Source: Mycoavidus sp. B2-EB
Lineage (GTDB): Bacteria; Pseudomonadota; Gammaproteobacteria; Burkholderiales; Burkholderiaceae
Direction of reading: 5' to 3'
NCBI RefSeq assembly: GCF_014218255.1
Contig: NZ_AP021872.1
Coordinates: 1,488,001-1,552,000 of the forward strand
Length of the DNA stretch: 64,000 nt
The notes under the pieces were generated by a model, which worked only from the letters and a program-made list of their open reading frames with translations, was not told the origin of the DNA and made no database searches. A program made the translations under genes and the position numbers. Positions 49,393 to 57,694 of the stretch are shown here, piece after piece (the stretch's first letter is position 1; every line of letters starts with the position of its first letter).

Positions 49393-50838
49393 ATGAAATT
49401 AAGTAAACAAACCATGTACGAGCGGAGCGTTGCCAAAGACCAAACGTATGATGGGCGGTTTTTCACTGGCGTGCTGACCACCGGCATTTACTGTTTGCCA
49501 TCATGCCCTGCGCGCAAACCTAAATTTGACAATGTACGCTTCTTTGCTAGTGAAGCTGAAGCAATTGCTGCCGGCTTGCGCGCCTGCAAACGATGTCGCC
49601 CAGATCTTTTTGCGCGCGGCAAGCGTTGGGATGAGGCCCTCTATGAAGGCTTAATTGAACGCCTACGCGCTGAGCCTAGCGCATTTAAGGATGTGAATAG
49701 TCTCGCCGCAACCGCAGGCATTGGCATCACAAATTTAGCGGATCTCATCCGCACTCATGCCCATCTAACCCCGGCGGCGTTATTGCGCCAAGAACAAGTC
49801 TCTTTCGCTTGCCAACGTTTAATTGATTCAAATGAGCGGGTGATCGATCTAGCTCATGAAGCCGGTTTTGAGAGCGAGGCCACCTTCCATCGGCAGTTTC
49901 TGGCCACGACCGCAATGACGCCAGGCGCCTATCGGGCTTTACGCGAGTCAAAGAGTTTCTTATTGCAACTCCCGGCAGATTTTCGGGCACTTGATGCGCT
50001 CTGTTACCATGGACGAGATCGCGAGGGCATCTTTGAACACGTCTGTGGTCAACAGATCTCTATTCCACTCAGACTCAACCGCCTATTGGTGAAGCTCAAG
50101 CTCACCTTGCAAACGTCAGGTGCTTGGTGTGAGGTTGAATATGATGGCGCACCTGCGCCGCAAACGATGGTTAACGCACATGTTATCGCTATGCGCATGT
50201 TAGGTTTATATAGTGACAACGCCAGTTTTGAGGCAAGAGCCAATAAACAAGAATATGTGCGAACGCTCGTTGCAAATCACCGTGGTCTACGCATTCCTCT
50301 AGCGCCAGGCGCTTTTGAGGCGCTCACATGGGCCATCATCGGCCAACAAATTAATCTAGCTTTTGCGGTACAACTACGGCGCGCCCTGATCAAACACGCC
50401 GGTGACCCAGCTGGCACAGGCGGTCAATATACTCATCCATCACCCGAACGCATTGCTGCGATGGATCCCTCTGAATTAACCGCGTTACGTTATTCACGCT
50501 CTAAAGCAGAATATTTGATTCATGCTGCGCAAACCATCTGCTCCGGGCAATTGCCATTAGAGCGCTTAGCGCAAGGCTCGGCTCAAGTCGCGGAACGCAC
50601 CTTACGCAGTGTACGCGGTCTGGGACCATGGACCACGCATTACACTTTAATGCGCGGTTTAGGGTTAGCCGACTGCATGCCGGCTGGCGACAGCGGATTG
50701 GCGATAGGACTACAACGCCTATATCAATTGCCACTGAGGCCAAGCCTAGAACAGATGACTGCTCTAATGGCCCCTTTCGCCCCACATCGCAGCCTCGCTA
50801 CCTGCCATGTTTGGGCCAGTGTAGCAACACAAGCCTAA
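49393..50838 (+). CDS. Ada-type methyl-sensor fused to AlkA DNA-3-methyladenine glycosylase
   Basis: A 481-residue fusion for repair of alkylated DNA. Order: Ada zinc domain with C34, C38, C65 and C68 (GIYCLPSC and CKRC; C34 matches the methyl-acceptor Cys of E. coli Ada), AraC-type helix-turn-helix (about residues 75-175), AlkA N-terminal domain, then the HhH-GPD glycosylase domain with GLGPWTTHY and the catalytic Asp in PAGDSGL. The methylated N-terminal domain should activate the alkylation response. The frame is open from 49321; ATG 49393 or 49414 is preferred. It is followed by ogt after 11 bases. Confidence 0.9.
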   Translation: MKLSKQTMYERSVAKDQTYDGRFFTGVLTTGIYCLPSCPARKPKFDNVRFFASEAEAIAAGLRACKRCRPDLFARGKRWDEALYEGLIERLRAEPSAFKDVNSLAATAGIGITNLADLIRTHAHLTPAALLRQEQVSFACQRLIDSNERVIDLAHEAGFESEATFHRQFLATTAMTPGAYRALRESKSFLLQLPADFRALDALCYHGRDREGIFEHVCGQQISIPLRLNRLLVKLKLTLQTSGAWCEVEYDGAPAPQTMVNAHVIAMRMLGLYSDNASFEARANKQEYVRTLVANHRGLRIPLAPGAFEALTWAIIGQQINLAFAVQLRRALIKHAGDPAGTGGQYTHPSPERIAAMDPSELTALRYSRSKAEYLIHAAQTICSGQLPLERLAQGSAQVAERTLRSVRGLGPWTTHYTLMRGLGLADCMPAGDSGLAIGLQRLYQLPLRPSLEQMTALMAPFAPHRSLATCHVWASVATQA

Positions 50839-50849
50839 GGAGCGATACC

Positions 50850-51350
50850 ATGCAATCTCAAACACATTATTTTGGCGGAAAATTTTCCACTCCACTAGGG
50901 CAAATGACGGCTATCGTTACCACCGAAGGCGCTTTAGCGCGACTGGCATTCGCCGGAGAAACCCAGGCCGCGCGTCGTTTGTTGCAGGGGATGAATGTCG
51001 AATGGCAAAATGCTAAAACAGCCTTTGTCCAACAGCAAATTGAGGAATATTTCTTAGGTCAACGAGCACAATTCGACTTGCCGCTCGCGCCATTAGGCAC
51101 GGCTTTCCAGCTGCGCGTTTGGCAACAACTCACCGCTATTCCGTACGGCACAACTCTGAGTTATGGCGAGCTGGCCCGTATCCTAGACTGCCCAACAGCG
51201 GCACGTGCGGTAGGCGCGGCCAATGGCGCAAACCAGATTGCTGTGATCATCCCCTGCCATCGAGTGATTGGAGCAAATGGCAGTTTGACGGGCTATGCAG
51301 GGGGGCTGCATCTCAAGCAGGCCTTACTTACGCTAGAACAAGCGCATTAA
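50850..51350 (+). CDS. ogt: Methylated-DNA--protein-cysteine methyltransferase
   Basis: A suicide enzyme that moves the alkyl group from O6-methylguanine or O4-methylthymine to its own Cys. The active-site motif IIPCHRVIG is near residues 133-141, with the helix-turn-helix Arg finger upstream (SYGELARIL...TAARAVGAANGAN). A perfect AAGGAG at 50837-50842, seven bases before ATG 50850, fixes the start and gives 166 residues. It is in an operon with the Ada-AlkA fusion, so the two together replace a classical Ada. Confidence 0.95.
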   Translation: MQSQTHYFGGKFSTPLGQMTAIVTTEGALARLAFAGETQAARRLLQGMNVEWQNAKTAFVQQQIEEYFLGQRAQFDLPLAPLGTAFQLRVWQQLTAIPYGTTLSYGELARILDCPTAARAVGAANGANQIAVIIPCHRVIGANGSLTGYAGGLHLKQALLTLEQAH

Positions 51351-51423
51351 AATTGGATATGGGGCCGGCTATTTATTGGTATTCAGCTATAACAAGGTTT
51401 GGCCTTTTTAATGGTTGACCCGC

Positions 51424-51668
51424 TGGCTTGGCCCCTTAAATAACCAGACACAATCATTCACTTAAATTTGTAGCTCTCAAAGTAATGGCGTGGCAGAGAC
51501 TTTGTAAAAACCATGAAGCGCGATTACATCACTCCTCATGCCAAAACCGGATGCCGTAGCCGCAGCGAACAACTTGGCCATTGCATTTGAGCATTACAAA
51601 ATGATCAACACCCTCATAGCGCATTGCAATACCGTTCCCGGCATAATTTCAGGAATCAGATAAGTTGA
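51424..51668 (+). mobile_element. Decayed IS2-like (IS3 family) element end, copy 1
   Basis: At 51424 the sequence TGGCTTGGCCCCTT, followed by CCAGACA and CACTTAAAT, matches the IS2-type terminal inverted repeat pattern (TGGACTGGCCCC...CCAGACA). From about 51490 the plus strand reads, in three shifted frames, as the end of an IS3-family OrfB: a KRDYITP segment, then MPKPDAVAAANNLAIAFEHY, then PHSALQYRSRHNFRNQIS and TGA at 51666-51668. The rest of the element is gone. Its last bases overlap the end of the adjacent LRR gene on the other strand. Confidence 0.75.
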
Positions 51669-54205
51669 GTAATCCAGGTGTGATCTAGTCTCTGGTTATA
51701 GAGCGACCGATTCCAATTTTTTAAAGCGGATAATGCTTTATCGACTTCAAGATCGATGCCATTACACCCGCTTAAATCTAACCTTTTTACATTAGGCGTC
51801 TTATTGAGAAGCGCGGCAATCGCCTCTCCAGAAAACCCCGAGTCTCTTAGATCCAAAGACTCCAATTTTTCAAAAGCAGGTAGTGCCTTAAGGGCTTCGA
51901 GATCGATAGCATGATACTCGCTTAAATCTAACCTTTTTATATTAGGCGTCTTATTGAGAAACGCGACAATCGCCGCTGCAGAAAACTTCGAGTATTTTAG
52001 ATCCAAAGATTCCAATTTTTCAAAAGCAGGTAATGCCTTAAGGGCTTCAAGATCGATGCCATTACACTCGCTTAAATCTAACCTTTTTACATTAGGCGTC
52101 TTATTGAGAAGCGCGGCAATCACCTCCCCAGAAAGCCTCGAGTATTTTAGATCCAAAGACTCCAATTTTTCAAAAACCGGTAGTGCCTTAAGCGCCTCAA
52201 GATCGGTGCCATTACAATAGCTTAAATCTAACGTTTTTACATTAGGTATCTTATTGAGAAGCGCTACAATAGCCGCTTCAGAAAACTCCGAGTCGCTTAG
52301 ATCCAAAGATTCCAATTTTTCAAAAGCAGGTAGTGCCTTAAGGGCTTTAAGATCGATAGCATGATACTTGCGTAAATTTAACGTTTTTACATTAGGCGTC
52401 TTATTGAGAAGCGCGGCAAGCGCCGCTGCAGAAAACCCCGAGTCTCTTAGCTCCAAAGACTCCAATTTTTCAAAAGCAGGTAGTGCCTTAAGGGCTTCAA
52501 GATCGATAGCCTTACACCCGCGTAAATTTAACGTTTTTACATTAGGCGTCTTATTGAGAAGCGCGGCAAGCGCCGCTGCAGAAAACCCCGAGTCTCTTAG
52601 CTCCAAAGACTCCAATTTTTCAAAAGCAGGTAGTGCCTTAAGGGCTTCAAGATCGATGCCATTACACTCGCTTAAATCTAACCTTTTTACATTAGGCGTC
52701 TTATTGAGAAGCGCGGCAAGCGCCTCCCCAGAAAGCTGAGAGGCCCTTAGATCCAAAGACTCCAATTTTTCAAAAACCGGTAGTGCCTTAGGGGCTTCAA
52801 GATCGATAGCATGACACTCGCTTAAATCTAACCTTTTTACATTAGGCGTCTTATTGAGAAGCGCGGCAAGCGCCTCCCCAGAAAGCCGAGAGGCCCTTAG
52901 ATCCAAAGACTCCAATTTTTCAAAAGCAGGTAGTGCCTTAAGGGCTTCAAGATCGATGCCATTACACTCGCTTAAATCTAACCTTTTTACATTAGGCGTC
53001 TTATTGAGAAGCGCGGCAAGCGCCTCCCCAGAAAGCCGAGAGGCCCTTAGATCCAAAGACTCCAATTTTTCAAAAGCAGGTAGTGCCTTAAGGGCTTCAA
53101 GATCGATAGCATGACACTCGCTTAAATCTAACCTTTTTACATTAGGCGTCTTCTTGAGAAGCGCAGCAATCGCCTCCCCAGAAAGCCAAGAGGCTCTTAG
53201 CTCCAAAGACTCCAGTTTTTCAAAAGCAGGTAGTGCCTTAAGGGCTTCAAGATCGATAGCCTTACACCCGCGTAAATTTAACGTTTTTACATTAGGTGTC
53301 TTATTGAGAAATGCGACAATCGCCGCTGCAGAAAACTTCGAGTCTCTTAGCTCCAAAGACTCCAATTTTTCAAAAGCAGGTAGTGCCTTAAGGGCTTCAA
53401 GATCGATGCCATTACACTCGCTTAAATCTAACCTTTTTACATTAGGCGTCTTATTGAGAAGCACGGCAATCACCTCCCCAGAAAACTTCGAGTATTTTAG
53501 ATCCAAAGACTCCAGTTTTTCAAAAGCAGGTAGTGCCTTAAGGGCTTCGAGATCGATAGCATGATACTCGCTTAAATCTAACCTTTTTACATTAGGCGTC
53601 TTCTTGAGAAGCACGGCAATCACCTCCCCAGAAAGCCGAGAGCCGCTTAGATCCAAAGACTCCAATTTTTCCAAATCAGGTAGTGCCTCAATAACCTTAG
53701 GATCGAGCGCTCCGCGCCGAAATCTGAGTTTCAAATACCTTATGTCTGTAGGTAAGTTTTTCAAATTTTCATTTGTACATGCAGTATTTCCTAGAACGAG
53801 TTTGGCTCTCCATCTCGTTTTTTTGAGTAAAACCATTACCTCTGCAAAATCTTTTGGGCTATCACTATCCAAAGTAATCAATCTCAGCTCTGGACTGGCC
53901 ATACTATCCATCTCTTTGGAGCTCCTACGTACACTTTTAATACCTTTTGCGTCTACGTACTTGAATACGTTTCCCCACACTTCAGGCGGACAGCGCGCTA
54001 TCGCTGACATAGCTTGACCGTTAGCTGCAGGTAATGATGTTGCACGCGGTAAATTTTCTTGTGGCAGTAATTGCTTCCTAGGTAATACATCTGCAACCCA
54101 AAGCTGATTTTGTCTATTTTGATCAATCGAATTTTCAGAGGAAGCCTGTGTGACACTAGGAATTAGCCCTGGCAGAGAAGGCGACAGTTTACAAAGTGAA
54201 TGCAT
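51656..54205 (-). CDS. F-box-like/leucine-rich-repeat protein, candidate host-directed effector, copy 1
   Basis: An 849-residue protein from ATG 54205 (an in-frame TTG at 54271 would add 22 hydrophobic, Cys-rich residues). Residues 1-65 are polar and disordered-looking, without a classical signal peptide. Residues about 71-105 (CPPEVWGNVFKYVDAKG then SVRRSSKEM) fit the F-box pattern that binds Skp1. From about residue 150 there are 13 double leucine-rich repeats of exactly 50 residues, of the form LESLDLRxSxxSGEAxAALLNKTPNVKRLDLSxCxxIDLEALKALPxFEK. The SGEALAALL part recalls GALA-type LRRs. A one-base loss in an A-run near 51718 shifts the last 19 residues relative to copy 2. GC is lower than in the neighbours. 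Confidence 0.85.
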   Translation of the reverse strand: MHSLCKLSPSLPGLIPSVTQASSENSIDQNRQNQLWVADVLPRKQLLPQENLPRATSLPAANGQAMSAIARCPPEVWGNVFKYVDAKGIKSVRRSSKEMDSMASPELRLITLDSDSPKDFAEVMVLLKKTRWRAKLVLGNTACTNENLKNLPTDIRYLKLRFRRGALDPKVIEALPDLEKLESLDLSGSRLSGEVIAVLLKKTPNVKRLDLSEYHAIDLEALKALPAFEKLESLDLKYSKFSGEVIAVLLNKTPNVKRLDLSECNGIDLEALKALPAFEKLESLELRDSKFSAAAIVAFLNKTPNVKTLNLRGCKAIDLEALKALPAFEKLESLELRASWLSGEAIAALLKKTPNVKRLDLSECHAIDLEALKALPAFEKLESLDLRASRLSGEALAALLNKTPNVKRLDLSECNGIDLEALKALPAFEKLESLDLRASRLSGEALAALLNKTPNVKRLDLSECHAIDLEAPKALPVFEKLESLDLRASQLSGEALAALLNKTPNVKRLDLSECNGIDLEALKALPAFEKLESLELRDSGFSAAALAALLNKTPNVKTLNLRGCKAIDLEALKALPAFEKLESLELRDSGFSAAALAALLNKTPNVKTLNLRKYHAIDLKALKALPAFEKLESLDLSDSEFSEAAIVALLNKIPNVKTLDLSYCNGTDLEALKALPVFEKLESLDLKYSRLSGEVIAALLNKTPNVKRLDLSECNGIDLEALKALPAFEKLESLDLKYSKFSAAAIVAFLNKTPNIKRLDLSEYHAIDLEALKALPAFEKLESLDLRDSGFSGEAIAALLNKTPNVKRLDLSGCNGIDLEVDKALSALKNWNRSLYNQRLDHTWITQLI
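51706..53655 (-). repeat. Thirteen tandem 150-bp LRR-coding repeats, copy 1
   Basis: The block ACATTAGGCGTC (plus-strand view) recurs with exact 150-base spacing from 51790 to 53590. Some neighbouring units are identical over more than 115 bases: for example 52381-52497 equals 52531-52647, and 52831-52947 equals 52981-53097. This points to repeat turnover by recombination or slippage inside the gene. Confidence 0.92.
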
Positions 54206-54369
54206 ATTTTTCTCGCATTGTAGAAAATAGTTAGAGTTTTGCAGCAAGCAACAGAAAATCCTGTCGAGCAATATACAAAGAGTTTTCGAGTATTAAAGCT
54301 TCTAGTGCGAAGTAAACTATATCTAGCCGAAATAAAAACCGCAGTCACTATTGAGATACGCTATCATCG

Positions 54370-54614
54370 TGGATTGGCCCCTTAAATAACCGGACACAGT
54401 CATTCACTTAAATTTGTAGCTCTCAAAGTAATGGCGGGGCAGAGACTTTGTAAAGACCATGAAGCGCGATTACATCGCTCCTCATGCCAAAACCGGATGC
54501 CGTAGCCGCAGCGAACAACTTGGCCATTGCATTTGAGCATTACAAAATGATCAACACCCTCATAGCGCATTGCAATACCGTTCCCTGCATAATTTCAGGA
54601 ATCAGATAAGTTGA
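54370..54614 (+). mobile_element. Decayed IS2-like (IS3 family) element end, copy 2
   Basis: The same remnant as at 51424-51668, with TGGATTGGCCCCTT at 54370, even closer to the IS2 end sequence. The OrfB tail from about 54436 ends in the TGA at 54612-54614. Here the adjacent LRR gene stops at 54642, 28 bases before overlap, showing that the overlap in copy 1 comes from its frameshifted end. Confidence 0.75.
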
Positions 54615-54641
54615 GTAACCCAGGTGTGATCTAGTCTCTGG

Positions 54642-57017
54642 TTATAGAGCGACCAATCTAAGCCGAAGAGATTCCATTTTTTTTAAAGCGGGTAATGCCT
54701 TAAGGGCTTCAAGATCGATGCCATTACACCCGCTTAAATCTAACGTTTTTAAATTAGATGTCTTATTGAGAAACGCTATAATAGCCGCTTCAGAAAACTC
54801 CGAGTTGCTTAGATCCAAAGATTCCAATTTTTCCAAAACAGGTAGTGCCTTAAGCGCCTCAAGATCGATGTCATTACAATAGCTTAAATTTAACGTTTTT
54901 ACATTAGGCGTCTTATTGAGAAACGCGACAATAGCCGCTTCAGAAAACTCCGAGTCGCTTAGATCCAAAGATTCCAATTCTTCAAAAACCGGTAGTGCCT
55001 TAAGCGCCTCAAGATCGATGTCATTACAATAGCTTAAATTTAACGTTTTTACATTAGGCGTCTTATTGAGAAACGCGACAATAGCCGCTTCAGAAAACTC
55101 CGAGTCGCTTAGATCCAAAGATTCCAATTCTTCAAAAACCGGTAGTGCCTTAAGCGCCTCAAGATCGATGTCATTACAATAGCTTAAATTTAACGTTTTT
55201 ACATTAGGTGTCTTATTGAGAAACGCGACAATAGCTGCTTTAGAAAGCCCGGAGCTGCTTAGATTTAAAAATTCCAATTTTTCAAAAACCGGTAGTGCCT
55301 TAAGGGCTTCAAGATCGATAGCCTTACACCCGCGTAAATCTAACGTTTTTACATTAGGCGTCTTCTTGAGAAACGCGACAATCGTCGCTTCAGAAAACTT
55401 CGAGTTGCTTAGACCCAAAGATTCCAATTTTTCAAAAACCGGTAGTGCCTTAAGGGGTTCAAGATCGATGTCATTACAATAGCTTAAATTTAACGTTTTT
55501 ACATTAGGTGTCTTATTGAGAAACGCGACAATAGCTGCTTTAGAAAGCCCGGAGCTGCTTAGATTTAAAAATTCCAATTTTTCAAAAACCGGTAGTGCCT
55601 TAAAGGCTTCAAGATCGATGTCTTCGGACTCGTTTAAATCTAACCTTTTTACATTAGGCGTCTTCTTGAGAAACGCGACAATAGCTGCTTTAGAAAGCCC
55701 GGAGCTGCTTAGATCCAAAGATTCCAATTTTTCAAAAACCGGTAGTGCCTTAAGGGCTTCAAGATCGATAGCCTTACACCCGCTTAAATCTAACGTTTTT
55801 ACATTAGGCGTCTTATTGAGAAACGCGACAATCGCCGCTTCAGAAAACTCCGAGTCTCTTAGCTCCAAAGATTCCAATTTCTCAAAAACCGGTAGTGCCT
55901 TAAGGGCTTCAAGATCGATGCCATTACATTCGCTTAAATCTAACCTTTTTACATTAGGCGTCTTATTGAGAAGCGCAGCAATCGCCTCTTCAGAAAACTC
56001 CGAGTCACTTAGATCCAAAGACTCCAACCTTTCCAAAGCAGGTAGTACCTTAAGCGCTTCAAGATCGATAGCCTTACACCCGCTTAAATTTAACGTTTTT
56101 ACATTAGGTGTCTTATTGAGAAGCGCGACAATCGCCGCTTCAGAAAACTTCGAGCCGCTTAGATCCAAAGACTCCAATTTTTCAAAAACCGGTAGTGCCT
56201 TAAGAGCTTCAAGATCGATAGTCTTACACCCGCTTAAATCCAACGTTTTTACATTAGGCGTCTTCTTGAGAAGCGCGGCAAGCGCCTCCCCAGAAAGCCT
56301 AGAGCCTCTTAGATCCAAAGACTCCAACTTTTCCAAAGCAGGTAGTGCCTTAAGGGCTTCAAGATCGATAGCCTTACACCTGCTTAAATTTAACGTTTTT
56401 ACATTGGGCGTCTTCTTGAGAAGCGCGGCAATCACCTCCCCAGAACGCCGAGAGCCGCTTAGATCCAAAGACTCCAATTTTTCCAAATCAGGTAGTGCCT
56501 CAATAACCTTAGGATCGAGCGCTTCGCGCTGAAATCTGAGTTTCAAATACCTTATGTCTGTAGGTAAGTTTTTCAAATTTTCATTTGTACATGCAGTATT
56601 TTCTAGAATGAGTTTGGCTCTCCATCTCGTTTTTTTGAGTAAAACCATTACCTCTGCAAAATCTTTTGGGCTATCACTATCCAAAGTAATCAATCTCAGC
56701 TCTGGACTGGCCATACTATCCATCTCTTTGGAGCTCCTACGTACACTTTTAATACCTTTTGCGTCTACGTACTTGAATACGTTTCCCCACACTTCAGGCG
56801 GACAGCGCGCTATCGCTGACATAGCTTGACCGTTAGCTGCAGGTAATGATGTTGCACGCGGTAAATTTTCTTGTGACAGTAATTGCTTCCTAGGTAATAC
56901 ATCTGCAACCCAAAGCTGATTTTGTCTATTTTGATCAATCGAATTTTCAGAGGAAGCCTGTGTGACACTAGGAATTAGCCCTGGCAGAGAAGGCGACGGC
57001 TTACAAAGTGAATGCAT
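54642..57017 (-). CDS. F-box-like/leucine-rich-repeat protein, candidate host-directed effector, copy 2
   Basis: A 791-residue paralogue from ATG 57017, nearly identical to copy 1 over the first 130 residues, including the F-box-like segment at about 71-105. Its 12 double LRRs differ: KLESLDLSxSxFSEAAIVAFLNKTPNVKTLNLSYCNDIDLEALKALPVFE dominates, with acidic and small residues at the variable positions. The F-box end is thus constant and the LRR face varied, as expected if one end joins a common partner (Skp1/cullin) and the other chooses targets. It ends in MESLRLRLVAL. No secretion signal is recognisable. The surface-protein alternative (internalin-like) is unlikely without a signal peptide or anchor. 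Confidence 0.85.
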   Translation of the reverse strand: MHSLCKPSPSLPGLIPSVTQASSENSIDQNRQNQLWVADVLPRKQLLSQENLPRATSLPAANGQAMSAIARCPPEVWGNVFKYVDAKGIKSVRRSSKEMDSMASPELRLITLDSDSPKDFAEVMVLLKKTRWRAKLILENTACTNENLKNLPTDIRYLKLRFQREALDPKVIEALPDLEKLESLDLSGSRRSGEVIAALLKKTPNVKTLNLSRCKAIDLEALKALPALEKLESLDLRGSRLSGEALAALLKKTPNVKTLDLSGCKTIDLEALKALPVFEKLESLDLSGSKFSEAAIVALLNKTPNVKTLNLSGCKAIDLEALKVLPALERLESLDLSDSEFSEEAIAALLNKTPNVKRLDLSECNGIDLEALKALPVFEKLESLELRDSEFSEAAIVAFLNKTPNVKTLDLSGCKAIDLEALKALPVFEKLESLDLSSSGLSKAAIVAFLKKTPNVKRLDLNESEDIDLEAFKALPVFEKLEFLNLSSSGLSKAAIVAFLNKTPNVKTLNLSYCNDIDLEPLKALPVFEKLESLGLSNSKFSEATIVAFLKKTPNVKTLDLRGCKAIDLEALKALPVFEKLEFLNLSSSGLSKAAIVAFLNKTPNVKTLNLSYCNDIDLEALKALPVFEELESLDLSDSEFSEAAIVAFLNKTPNVKTLNLSYCNDIDLEALKALPVFEELESLDLSDSEFSEAAIVAFLNKTPNVKTLNLSYCNDIDLEALKALPVLEKLESLDLSNSEFSEAAIIAFLNKTSNLKTLDLSGCNGIDLEALKALPALKKMESLRLRLVAL
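54663..56470 (-). repeat. Twelve tandem 150-bp LRR-coding repeats, copy 2
   Basis: The unit marker TAACGTTTTT (plus-strand view, some TAACCTTTTT) recurs every 150 bases from 54741 to 56391. Bases 54901-55050 and 55051-55200 are identical, a perfect 150-bp duplication and so a very recent event. Confidence 0.92.
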
Positions 57018-57219
57018 ATTTTTCTCGCATTGTAGAAAATAGTTAGAGTTTTGCAGCAAGCAACAGAAAATCCTGTCGAGCAATATACAAAGAGTTTTCG
57101 AGTATTAAAGCTTCTAGTACGAAGTAAACTATATCTAGCCGAAATAAAAACCGCAGTCACTATTGAGATACGCTATCATCAAATTAAAATACTGACCTTG
57201 TCCCCGTTTAGCATATCCC

Positions 57220-57370
57220 TTATCCGAACGGATTATGCTGCCAGCGTGATCTGACGGGCAAGCCAATCTTTCTCAAACGTCGTCGGACTTGAGGGTAACC
57301 CAAAGTCGGAGGTCGAGCACCCGAGCTCACAGATCCGGACGTGAACGTTCTCCATTCATCTGGTTCTTCT
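57220..57370 (-). mobile_element. Possible group II intron RNA fragment
   Basis: The minus strand around 57370-57310 reads GAACCAGATGAATGG, AACGTTCACGTCCGGATC and TGTGAGC in close succession, like the hairpin and GUCCGGxUCUGUG segment seen in bacterial group II introns. The bases beyond it read as protein-like text (LRKIGLPVRSRWQHNPFG) ending at a stop at 57220. No reverse transcriptase is present. This is recognition of a short pattern only. Confidence 0.3.
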
Positions 57371-57577
57371 GCCCCCACAACAACAGCCGATGCGCAAACA
57401 CCGTATATGCGCACGAGCCAACTCGCGGCCGAGCTGCCGAAGGGTCGGATATTATGTATTGAGTTCGAAGATTATTTCAGAGATGATTATCTGGCAAAAG
57501 AAAGGCATGAAATGGATAAGCAGTTTGTCCAATTGATGCTTAACACCGAACATCATTACCGGGAGGCATTCATATAG
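57341..57577 (+). CDS. Small hypothetical protein or gene fragment
   Basis: A 78-residue frame opening at GTG 57341 (internal ATG 57404). The second half is strongly polar and helical (RILCIEFEDYFRDDYLAKERHEMDKQ region) and looks like real protein; the first half overlaps the intron-like fragment and is Ser/Thr-rich. I recognise no family. It may be the tail of a disrupted gene. Together with the duplicated LRR upstream region it fills the gap 57018-57694. Confidence 0.3.
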   Translation: MNVLHSSGSSAPTTTADAQTPYMRTSQLAAELPKGRILCIEFEDYFRDDYLAKERHEMDKQFVQLMLNTEHHYREAFI

Positions 57578-57694
57578 ACATTATGCCTGTTGCACAATAT
57601 TTAATTGAAGGAGGCCTACAGAAAGGCTAGTCACAAAGCTTTCTGACAATACAATCACCGCGCTTATGCCAGAAAATAAATCATACCGCAGGTG

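Larger units (their letters stand above)
51424..57180. repeat. Head-to-tail duplication of the IS remnant plus F-box/LRR gene unit
   Basis: Unit 1 is 51424-54369 and unit 2 is 54370-57180, directly adjoining. Both start with the IS2-like end and finish with the same upstream sequence ending in GATACGCTATCATC. The parts outside the LRR repeats (flanks and first 130 or so codons) differ by only a few bases; the repeat arrays have diverged in number (13 and 12) and in variable residues. The flanking non-coding DNA was copied with the gene, so this is a recent segmental duplication rather than two independent acquisitions. Confidence 0.9.

Noticed and set aside
51706..53655. CRISPR-like array
   Set aside because: Regular spacing comes from 150-bp coding repeats with no unique spacers; the frame is open throughout and encodes LRRs.
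53154..56532. Long plus-strand open frames opposite both LRR genes (up to 338 codons)
   Set aside because: They are antisense readings of the exact 150-bp repeats. Because the unit is a multiple of three and lacks stops in that frame, openness repeats automatically. There is no start context and no protein family features.
51656..57017. LRR proteins as internalin-like surface proteins
   Set aside because: There is no classical signal peptide, anchor or membrane segment; the F-box-like domain and cytosolic-type LRRs fit a secreted effector better.
57220..57414. 64-codon minus-strand frame as a complete gene
   Set aside because: Its first part coincides with an RNA-like hairpin segment and its end looks like a fragment; no proper start or family was found.
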